40,734 nucleotides of DNA from JBEDUK01 sp040414485 (GTDB taxonomy: Bacteria > Actinomycetota > UBA4738): the NCBI GenBank assembly GCA_040414485.1, contig JBEDUK010000020.1:1-40734 (forward strand), in the 5' to 3' direction. The translations under genes were made by a program, and so were the position numbers. Below, piece by piece: positions 31,084-38,390 of this stretch; the stretch's first letter is position 1, and each line of letters begins with the position of its first letter. A model generated the notes under the pieces. It had not been told where the DNA came from. It worked only from the letters and a program-made list of their open reading frames with translations, and did not search any database.

Positions 31084-33710
31084 TCCGACTGCCCGATGAG
31101 CTCGCGTGTATAGGTCCGCGCCTGCTCGAACGTCATGGCATACCCGTCGCGCCGCGCGAGCTCGAAACCGTTCTCGCCCAGCGCCGCGCGGGTCTCCGAT
31201 TCCGGATCGCCGAACAGCGATAGTGCGAACGGCGGAGGGGAGCCCGCGCCGTCGTCCCGGAGGCGATCCCATGCTCCCAGCAGCCGCGCTGCGGCCACGG
31301 GATCGCCGACGCGTACCTCGAGGATCGCGAGGGTCCCCATGGCGATTCCGAGTATCGAGGGGCTGCGTGCTCCCATCTGCATCGCGATCGCATCGCGGAG
31401 GATGTGCGTCGCCCCATCCGTGTCGCCCGTCATGAGGCGGACCCCGGCGAGGCCGGCGAGCACTTCGCCGGTCCGCAGCACGTCTCCCGCCTCCTGGCAG
31501 TACACGAGCGCCTGCTCCATCGGGCCGGTGGCCGCACGCCAGTCCCCTCGCGAGAACCACGGGATGATTCCCAGGCTCAGCAGGACGTCGGCCTTGAGGA
31601 GCAGATCATCCGCCTCCGCCAGCTCGAGGGCGCGGTGGAGGAAGCGGTCCTGTTCGTCGAAGTCCCGCCGTAGGACGAACGGGACGAACGAGTAGTCGTA
31701 CAACGCGCGGGAGAGCAGCCGCCGCTCGCCGAGCTCCTCCGCGATGGAGGCGGCCTCCTCGTACGGCTTCACCATCGCGGGGTAGTCGTTCTGCCAGTAC
31801 ACGATCCCGCCGAGCGCAGCGAGGGCCCGGGATCTGTGCGCGGTGCGGGCCTGTGCGCCCGGCATGGCCAGGATCCGTTCGAGGCGGCCACGAGCCTCGG
31901 CGACGTAGCCACGAAGCTGCCAGAACCGCCAGATCGGCGCGGAGATCCGCATGGCGAGTTCGCCGACCTCGGTCTCGATGGCCCAGTCGAGGGCGGCCCG
32001 GACGTTGTCGTGCTCCTCCTCGAGCCGGTCCAGCCAGATGTCCTGGCCTTCAGTCCGCAGATGGGATTCGGCCTCCTCGGTCAGCTCGCGGACGAGCTCG
32101 GCATGACGTCGCCGCATGTCGGTCGCATCCCCGGAGGCGTCGAGCTGCTCGGTGGCGAACTCGTGGATCGTCTCCAGCATGGAGAACATGACGCCACCTC
32201 CCTGTGCAGGCGCGTGCCGGACCAGGCTGCGGTCGACCAGCGAATCGAGCCCGTCGAGCACTTCGATCCCGAGGCCGGGCCCACACACGGTCTCGGCCGC
32301 CGGGAGCCTCCACCCACCCCGAAACACGGACAGGCGTTCGAACAGGCGGCGCTCCTCCGAATCGAGGAGATCATGGCCCCACTCGATCGCGGCGCGGAGC
32401 GTTCTCTGTCGTTCGGGCAGGTCGCGCGTCCCGCCGGTGAGCAGCGGCAGGCGCCGGTCCATGCGTTGAACGAGCTCACGCGGCCCCATGAGCTTGACGC
32501 GGGACGCCGCGAGCTCGATGGCGAGCGGGAGGCCGTCGAGGCGCCGAGCGATCTCGGCTACCGCGGCCGCGTTGTCGCCCGTCACGGCGAAGTTCGGCAG
32601 GACCGCGGTCGCGCGGGCCGTGAACAGGCGGACTGCCGGCGACGCCGTCAGGGCACCGAGGTCGGTGACCTCCGGCTCCGGCGGCGGGAGGGGTTCGAGC
32701 TGATACTCCTGCTCGCCCGACAACCGGAGCGGGCGGCGGCTCGTCACCAGGGCCCGCAGGCCCGGGACGGCGCGCAGGAGGCAATCCACCACGTCGCCCG
32801 CGTCGGCGACCTGCTCGAAGTTGTCCAGCACAAGGAGCAGCCGGCGACCCGCGAGATGGTTCACGAGCGCATCGACGGGTTCCGAGCCGGTCGCGTGCAC
32901 CCCGAGCGACGCCGCGACGATCGGCGCGACCGCGGACGCGTCGCGCACACCGCTCAGGTCGACGAAATGGACGTCGGTCAGCTCGAGTTGGTCGGCAGCC
33001 GCCCTGACGGCCAGCCGCGTCTTCCCGACGCCGCCGGGGCCGGTGATGGTCAGCAGCCGCGTGTCGCTCAACAGGTTGGCGAGGTCGGTCAGCTCACGTT
33101 CGCGACCGACGAACGAGGTTCGGGCGGCCGGGAGGTTCGACCGTCGCTCGCCGCCGACCGTTCGCAGCGGCCGATTCTCGGCGGGCGCGCCGTCGAGGAC
33201 CAGGTCGTAGAGGCGCTGCGGCTCTTCGAAGTCCTTCAGCGCATGCCGCCCCAGGTCCCGAAGCGTCACGCCATCCGGAAGGGACCGCTCGACGAGCGCC
33301 CGTGTGGCATCGGACAGCACGACCTGCCCGCCGTTCGCGGCGGCCGCGATCCGGGCGGCAAGGTTCACGTCGAGGCCGATGTAGTCGCCACCGGCCAGCG
33401 TGCCCTCCCCGGTGTGCATGCCCATCCGGACACGGATGTCATGTCCGTCCAGCCACGGCTCCGCGGCGAGCGCCCGCTGTCCGGTCACGGCCGCCCGCGC
33501 ACCGCCCGCGGGGGTCGTGAACACGGCGAAGACGGCGTCACCCTCGGTGCGCACCACCCGCCCGTCGGCCGCCGAGCACGCGTCGACCAGGATGTCGAGA
33601 TGCCGCGTCTGGAGCGCGTGATACGCGTCGCCCAGCTCATGGAGCATGCGCGTCGAGCCCTCGACGTCGGTGAACAGGAACGTGACCGTTCCGGTCGGCA
33701 GCTCGCTCAC
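31080..33710 (-). CDS. Class III cyclase-domain / NB-ARC ATPase / TPR regulator
   Basis: 876 residues. Residues 1-170 are a class III nucleotide cyclase: metal Asp D15 (LFTDVEGSTR), D58 (TEGDAVFAVF), and the transition-state Asn/Arg pair in VNLAARI (N116, R120). The usual substrate-selecting Lys before GD is R54, so activity and ATP/GTP preference are open. An AAA/NB-ARC-type ATPase follows, with P-loop GPGGVGKT (224-231), a LLLVLDNFEQV Walker B strand, VTSRRPLRL and GLPLAIELAASR. TPR-like helical repeats run from about 560 to the end. There is no clear DNA-binding domain, unlike AfsR or LuxR cousins. The start is ATG 33710. It is coupled to the CNB-bearing transporter gene. Confidence 0.9.
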   Translation of the reverse strand: MSELPTGTVTFLFTDVEGSTRMLHELGDAYHALQTRHLDILVDACSAADGRVVRTEGDAVFAVFTTPAGGARAAVTGQRALAAEPWLDGHDIRVRMGMHTGEGTLAGGDYIGLDVNLAARIAAAANGGQVVLSDATRALVERSLPDGVTLRDLGRHALKDFEEPQRLYDLVLDGAPAENRPLRTVGGERRSNLPAARTSFVGRERELTDLANLLSDTRLLTITGPGGVGKTRLAVRAAADQLELTDVHFVDLSGVRDASAVAPIVAASLGVHATGSEPVDALVNHLAGRRLLLVLDNFEQVADAGDVVDCLLRAVPGLRALVTSRRPLRLSGEQEYQLEPLPPPEPEVTDLGALTASPAVRLFTARATAVLPNFAVTGDNAAAVAEIARRLDGLPLAIELAASRVKLMGPRELVQRMDRRLPLLTGGTRDLPERQRTLRAAIEWGHDLLDSEERRLFERLSVFRGGWRLPAAETVCGPGLGIEVLDGLDSLVDRSLVRHAPAQGGGVMFSMLETIHEFATEQLDASGDATDMRRRHAELVRELTEEAESHLRTEGQDIWLDRLEEEHDNVRAALDWAIETEVGELAMRISAPIWRFWQLRGYVAEARGRLERILAMPGAQARTAHRSRALAALGGIVYWQNDYPAMVKPYEEAASIAEELGERRLLSRALYDYSFVPFVLRRDFDEQDRFLHRALELAEADDLLLKADVLLSLGIIPWFSRGDWRAATGPMEQALVYCQEAGDVLRTGEVLAGLAGVRLMTGDTDGATHILRDAIAMQMGARSPSILGIAMGTLAILEVRVGDPVAAARLLGAWDRLRDDGAGSPPPFALSLFGDPESETRAALGENGFELARRDGYAMTFEQARTYTRELIGQSE

Positions 33711-33819
33711 ACCATCACCCCCGTGGCGCGTTCGAAGGGCGCGATTCTAGGCGAGCGGCGCCGCGGGCCTTCCAACGTGGGTCAGCAGGAACCCGGATAG
33801 AGCGCTGGTTCCGGCAGCG

Positions 33820-34191
33820 TCAGTCCCGCCACGGCGGCAATTGCTGCAACGCCCACGCGTTCCCGTCGGGGTCGCTGAAGAACACGAATGAGCCCCACGG
33901 GAACTGTTGCACGTCACCGGGGTCCAGGCCTCGCGCGACCAGTTCGTCGCGCGCGGCGCCGACGTCGTCGACCACGACCTGCACCTGCGCGGATCCGGGC
34001 GGCTTGTTCGTCAAGCCGGTGCCGATCGCGATCGAGCACGCGGATCCCGGTGGCGTGAGTTGGACGAACCGAATGGCTTCGGTCACCTGATGATCGTGGT
34101 CGAGATTGAACCCGGCGACCTCGGTGTAGAACGCCTTCGCCCGGTCCACGTCGGTGACGGGGACGCTGATGAGTTCGATCCTCCAGTCCAT
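33820..34191 (-). CDS. VOC (glyoxalase/bleomycin-resistance) family protein
   Basis: A 123-residue protein, one VOC module of two beta-alpha-beta-beta-beta halves: ISVPVTDVDRAKAFYTEVAG at the start and SFVFFSDPDGNAWALQQ at the end. It has E/H-type metal positions but not a full glyoxalase I set. Such proteins bind a divalent metal or act as antibiotic-binding or isomerase folds; the function is not predictable. ATG 34191 is divergent from the TehA/SLAC1-type channel gene (54-base gap), and the stop is 109 bases from the cyclase gene start. Confidence 0.85.
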   Translation of the reverse strand: MDWRIELISVPVTDVDRAKAFYTEVAGFNLDHDHQVTEAIRFVQLTPPGSACSIAIGTGLTNKPPGSAQVQVVVDDVGAARDELVARGLDPGDVQQFPWGSFVFFSDPDGNAWALQQLPPWRD

Positions 34192-34245
34192 CGGGGCAAT
34201 CTACCCTGCAGCGCGCCTGACGCGTCGAGTGGGAGGATTGCGCCC

Positions 34246-35310
34246 GTGCCGGACACGGTGGACGCCGCGCTCGCAACCGACGCGCGACGGGCTGGTGCCC
34301 TCGCGGACCTCTTCCCCGGTTACTTCGCGCTCGTGATGGCGACGGGGATCATCGCGATCGGCGCACTTCAGCAGGGCCTGCGGTGGCTGGCATGGCCCTT
34401 CCTGTGGGGGAACGTCGGCTTCTACGTCGTGCTGTGGCTCCTGTTCGTCGTTCGACTCATCCGGTATCCGGACCGGATCGCCGCCGACCTGACGAGCCAT
34501 CATCGCGGGCCGCCGTTCCTGACGATGGTCGCCGGCACGAACGTCCTGGCCGCCGGACTGTTCCTGATCGGCGGCTGGCGCACTCCGGCGTTCGCGCTGT
34601 TCGTGCTCGGGACCACGCTGTGGGTGGTCCTGTTCTACGCCGTGCTGACCGCGGTGACGGTCAAGGATCCGAAGCCGGACCTGCCTCATGGGATCGGGGG
34701 CGGCTGGCTCATCCTCGTCGTCGGCACGGAGTCAGTCGCCGTCGTGGGCGCGCTCCTCGCGGCCGGCTCCTCCCGCCCCGATGTGCTGCTGTTCATGGCG
34801 CTCGGCGCGTGCATGGCCGGGTTGCTGCTCTATCTGATCGTCATCTCGCTCGTTTGTTACCGATGGTGGTTCTACCGGATGGGCGCCGAGGAGGCGACCC
34901 CGCCGTACTGGATCAACATGGGCGCCCTTGCGATCACGACCCTGGCGTGCGCGAACATCTACTCGGCGAGAGGCGCCGCGCCCGCGATCGCAGCCCTCGG
35001 TCCCTTCCTCGCCGGGATGACCGCGCTCTTCTGGGCGGGTGCCACCTGGTGGATCCCACTGTTGATCTCGATCGGCATCTGGCGACACGTTGTGCGTCGC
35101 GTCCCGATCCGGTACGACCCGCAGTACTGGTCGCTCGTCTTCCCGCTCGGGATGTACGCGGCGGCCACATTCCGGCTGTCCTCGGCCCTGGGGCTCTCGT
35201 TCCTGGATTGGGTCCCGAAGGCGTTCCTCGCCGCCGCGCTCGTCGCATGGGTGGCCACCTTCGTGGGGATGGTCCGATGGGTCGCCCGCTCGTTCACGAC
35301 GAGGGCGTGA
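34246..35310 (+). CDS. TDT/SLAC1-TehA-family anion channel or transporter
   Basis: 354 residues with about ten TM helices. The first, LFPGYFALVMATGIIAIGAL, is characteristic of the tellurite-resistance/dicarboxylate transporter family (TehA, Mae1, plant SLAC1). Later helices have WVVLFYAVLTAVTVKD and SLVFPLGMYAAATFRLSSAL, the latter resembling the conserved F-PLGMY segment of the family. Family members pass chloride, nitrate, malate or sulfite. The start is GTG 34246 with GGGAGG nine bases upstream; longer open frames to the left lie over the antisense VOC gene. It is convergent with narI (46-base gap) and next to nitrate reductase, which would fit nitrate or nitrite movement (inference). Confidence 0.85.
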   Translation: MPDTVDAALATDARRAGALADLFPGYFALVMATGIIAIGALQQGLRWLAWPFLWGNVGFYVVLWLLFVVRLIRYPDRIAADLTSHHRGPPFLTMVAGTNVLAAGLFLIGGWRTPAFALFVLGTTLWVVLFYAVLTAVTVKDPKPDLPHGIGGGWLILVVGTESVAVVGALLAAGSSRPDVLLFMALGACMAGLLLYLIVISLVCYRWWFYRMGAEEATPPYWINMGALAITTLACANIYSARGAAPAIAALGPFLAGMTALFWAGATWWIPLLISIGIWRHVVRRVPIRYDPQYWSLVFPLGMYAAATFRLSSALGLSFLDWVPKAFLAAALVAWVATFVGMVRWVARSFTTRA

Positions 35311-35356
35311 TCCGTCTCGGCGTTCAGGCTCGCCGACCGCCGTCCCGCCTGAGTGG

Positions 35357-36103
35357 CTATCTCGGCGCGGTCTCCCACCCCCGCCGCGGGGCACGGGCGC
35401 CCGGAACGCGCGTCGCCGCGCGGCGCCGATAGACGATGTACGGCCGGAAGAGGTACTGGACCGGAGCGGTGAACGCGTGGATGAGCCGCGTGAAGGGCCA
35501 TATCGCGAACAGCGCCATGCCGAGCAGTGCATGGAGTTGGTAGTCGACCGGCGCGGACCTCATCAATTCGGCGTCCGGGCGGAGGATGAACACCGAGCGG
35601 AACCAGGGCGCCACCGTGCCGCGGTAGTCGTAGCCCGCGGCACCCGCCTTGATGCCGTTGAAGGCGAGCGTCACCCAGAGCCCCGCGACGATCGAGCCCA
35701 CGAGCACGATGTACATGCCCTTGTCGTTGCGGGTGGTCGCCATGAACACGGGACCTGTCCGCCGGCGCCGGTAGACGAGGATGGCGATGCCCGTCAGCGT
35801 GGTGATCCCCGCGAGGCCCCCGAATGCGAGCGCCGTGGCGTGATATCCACCCTCGCTCACCCCGGCGTGGAGCGTCCACGATTCGGGGATCACCAGGCCC
35901 AGGACGTGCCCGGCGATCACGAACAGGAGCCCGAAGTGGAACAGCGGACTTCCGATCCGCAGGAGTCGTGACTCGTACAGCTCGGAAGAACGGGTCGTCC
36001 ACCCGAACCGGTCGTAGCGCCATCGCCAGATGGTGCCCCCGACGAGGATGGCGATCGTGACGTAGGGCAGGACGCCCCATGCGATCACGTCCCACGAATT
36101 CAT
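35357..36103 (-). CDS. narI: Respiratory nitrate reductase gamma subunit (cytochrome b) NarI
   Basis: Membrane anchor that takes electrons from quinol to NarH. The 248 residues have five TM helices. Histidines at 56 and 66 (HFGLLFVIAGH) and at 191 and 209 (YQLHALLGM, and TRLIHAFTAP) have the same spacings as the haem ligands of E. coli NarI, giving two b haems. A positive C-terminal tail (YIVYRRRAA) follows the last helix. ATG 36103 overlaps the narJ stop (ATGA). It is the last gene of the nar operon and convergent with the TehA/SLAC1-type gene. Confidence 0.95.
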   Translation of the reverse strand: MNSWDVIAWGVLPYVTIAILVGGTIWRWRYDRFGWTTRSSELYESRLLRIGSPLFHFGLLFVIAGHVLGLVIPESWTLHAGVSEGGYHATALAFGGLAGITTLTGIAILVYRRRRTGPVFMATTRNDKGMYIVLVGSIVAGLWVTLAFNGIKAGAAGYDYRGTVAPWFRSVFILRPDAELMRSAPVDYQLHALLGMALFAIWPFTRLIHAFTAPVQYLFRPYIVYRRRAATRVPGARAPRRGWETAPR

Positions 36104-36717
36104 CGGTACGAACCTCCCGGCACGGCGTACGGCTCCAGGCCGACCTCCTCATTGGGCGGCCCGCTCGCGGCGAGGGCCACGACCGCGGCGCGATCGGCCG
36201 GGGAGGGGCCGGGCAACGTGGCGCAGACGGCCTCCACAACCCGGGCGTACCGGGATCCGCGCTCCTCCAGCGCGAGCCGGAGCAGCTCGAGTGACGGCCG
36301 ATGCTCCTCGAGGACGTCGCGCTCACCCGAAAGAGCGGCGAACTCCAGCACCACAGGAAGGTAGTCGGGCAGCTCATCAGCAGCCAGCACCAGGCCGGCC
36401 GCACGGTACCGCTGGAGCAACCGACCGAGGGCCACGCCCCTTCGCCTCGTGTCCCCGTCGGTGTAATACGTCAGGTAGAGACAGGACCGGCGACGAAGGT
36501 CGAACGTCTCGACGTACTCCTCGGGGAGCGCGCTCGCGCCGCGCCCCTCGATCCCGTCGAGGAACCCGTCCAGAAGATCCCGCACGCGCCCCGTTGGAAG
36601 CGTCGAAATCGCGTGCCGCACGATCGGGTCCGGCCACGGACGCGAACCCGGATACTCCAGGAGCGCGGACGCCGCACGATCCACCACCGCCAGCTGCCGG
36701 CCGGTGAAGATGCTCAT
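36100..36717 (-). CDS. narJ: Nitrate reductase molybdenum cofactor assembly chaperone NarJ
   Basis: Cytoplasmic chaperone that holds apo-NarGH while the Mo-bis-MGD cofactor is inserted; not part of the final enzyme. The 205 residues are all-helical, with the NarJ/TorD landmarks YVETFDLRRRSCLYLTYYTD near 86-105 (short of the usual F-ETFD-RR-hydrophobic stretch by no visible gap) and ELPDYLPVVLEFAAL. The start ATG 36717 overlaps the narH stop, and its own stop overlaps the narI start, so the chaperone is made in step with its clients. Confidence 0.92.
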   Translation of the reverse strand: MSIFTGRQLAVVDRAASALLEYPGSRPWPDPIVRHAISTLPTGRVRDLLDGFLDGIEGRGASALPEEYVETFDLRRRSCLYLTYYTDGDTRRRGVALGRLLQRYRAAGLVLAADELPDYLPVVLEFAALSGERDVLEEHRPSLELLRLALEERGSRYARVVEAVCATLPGPSPADRAAVVALAASGPPNEEVGLEPYAVPGGSYR

Positions 36718-38390
36718 CCGGCGTCCCCCGAGTCGGGCTTGGACGGCGGGAACAACCCTTCCGGCTTGCCCTTGCCGTCCCAGTTGAGCAGGTTCACCCG
36801 AGCCGCCGGTGCCCCGGGGTCCACCGATCGCTCCGCCGTCTGTCGCTGCTTCAGCGCGTGGAACGTCTCGACCGCCACGGGGACCGGCCGCCCCGATGCT
36901 TCGCCGAAGGGGCCGCTCTCATACATGCCGGGACCGCCCTCGAAGTCCAGACTGCACGCGGTTTCCTCCAGTTCACGGGCCTGCTCCTCGTGCGCCGTCG
37001 GAATCACGTAGCGCTCGTCGTACTTCGCCAGCGCCAGCAGCCGGTACATCTCGTGCATCTGCAGGCCCGACATGCCGACGGCTTGCGGGATCCCTTCGTC
37101 CGCGGGCCGCTCGAGCGTGATGTCGCGCATGTACGAGCGCATGGCCGCAAGCCGCTGGAGCACCGTTCGAACCGGCTCCGGATCGCCCGCGGTGAACAGT
37201 TCGGCGAGGTATTCGACCGGGATGCGAAGCGCGTCGATCGCCCCGAACAGGTTTCCGACGTTCTCACCGTCGTGGCCGCCGTCGCGAAGGACGTCGACGA
37301 CCGGAGACAGCGGGGGGACGTACCAGACCATCGGCATCGTCCGGAACTCGGGGTGGAGCGGGAGGGCGACGCGATGCCGCTTGATCAGGGCGAAGACGGG
37401 CGAGCGGCGGGCCGCGTCGAGCCAGTCGTCGGGGATCCCGTTCGACCGGGCCGCCGCCTGAACGGCCGGATCCGCGGGGTCGAGCAGCACGTCCAGTTGC
37501 GCCGCGTACAGCTCTCTCGGATCCGGGGTGCTCGCCGCGGAGAGCACGCGATCCGCGTCGTAGAGCACCAGTCCGATGTACCGAAGCCTGCCGACGCATG
37601 TCTCCGAGCAGACGGTCGGCTGGCCCACCTCGACGCGTGGATAGCAGAACGTGCACTTCTCGGCCTTCCCGGTCCGGTGGTTGAAATACACCTTCTTGTA
37701 CGGACAGCCGGTGACGCACATCCGCCAGCCGCGGCACCGGTCCTGGTCCACCAGGACGATCCCGTCCTCCTCGCGCTTGTACATCGCCCCCGACGGGCAC
37801 GAGGCGACGCAGGACGGGTTGAGACAGTGCTCGCAGATGCGGGGCAGGAAGAACATGAACGAACGCTCGTAGTCGAACTTCACCTTCGTCTCGGCGTCCT
37901 TGCGCATGCGCTCCACGATCGGGTCGAGGTGGCCGTGCTCCGGCGCCCCCGCGAGATCGTCGTCCCAGTTCGCGCTCCATGTGACCTGCGTGGGCTCGCC
38001 GGTCAGCAACGAGACCGGGCGGGCGACGGGGAAGTCGTCACCGAGCGGGGCCGTCGTGAGATGCTCGTAGTCGTAGGTCCACGGCTCGTAGTAGTCGCGG
38101 ATGTTGGGCAGGACGGGGTTCGCGAAGATCGTGGCCAGCTTCCGGAATCGCCCGCCCGCTTTCAGCGCGAGCCGGCCGCGACGGTTGAGCGTCCATCCGC
38201 CGCGCCACCGCTCCTGATCCTGGTACCTCCGGGGATATCCCTGGCCGGGGCGGGTCTCGACGTTGTTGAACCACACGTACTCGACGCCGCTTCGGTTCGT
38301 CCACGCCTGCTTGCACGTCACCGAGCACGTGTGACAGCCGATGCACTTGTCCAGATTCATCACCATCGACATCTGGGCCATCACCCGCAT
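36714..38390 (-). CDS. narH: Respiratory nitrate reductase beta subunit (iron-sulfur) NarH
   Basis: Electron-transfer subunit with four Fe-S clusters. The 558 residues start MRVMAQMSMVMNLDKC, then CIGCHTCSVTC (C16, C19, C22, C26). Further Cys clusters follow: CEHCLNPSCVASCPSGA, then CRGWRMCVTGCPYKK, whose Trp in place of Cys marks the 3Fe-4S cluster of NarH. Last is CTFCYPRVEVGQPTVCSETC. All are intact. The length is slightly above E. coli NarH (512). The ATG lies in a TGATG overlap with narG. The longer upstream open frame crosses narG and is spurious. Confidence 0.96.
   Translation of the reverse strand: MRVMAQMSMVMNLDKCIGCHTCSVTCKQAWTNRSGVEYVWFNNVETRPGQGYPRRYQDQERWRGGWTLNRRGRLALKAGGRFRKLATIFANPVLPNIRDYYEPWTYDYEHLTTAPLGDDFPVARPVSLLTGEPTQVTWSANWDDDLAGAPEHGHLDPIVERMRKDAETKVKFDYERSFMFFLPRICEHCLNPSCVASCPSGAMYKREEDGIVLVDQDRCRGWRMCVTGCPYKKVYFNHRTGKAEKCTFCYPRVEVGQPTVCSETCVGRLRYIGLVLYDADRVLSAASTPDPRELYAAQLDVLLDPADPAVQAAARSNGIPDDWLDAARRSPVFALIKRHRVALPLHPEFRTMPMVWYVPPLSPVVDVLRDGGHDGENVGNLFGAIDALRIPVEYLAELFTAGDPEPVRTVLQRLAAMRSYMRDITLERPADEGIPQAVGMSGLQMHEMYRLLALAKYDERYVIPTAHEEQARELEETACSLDFEGGPGMYESGPFGEASGRPVPVAVETFHALKQRQTAERSVDPGAPAARVNLLNWDGKGKPEGLFPPSKPDSGDAG

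Noticed and set aside
31836..33800. 654-codon plus-strand open frame over the cyclase gene
   Set aside because: Antisense shadow of the cyclase/NB-ARC regions; composition bias only.
35311..35356. Inverted repeat TCAGGC...GCCTGA between the channel gene and narI
   Set aside because: Only six-base arms with a 17-base loop and no U-run; chance is likely in this GC content.
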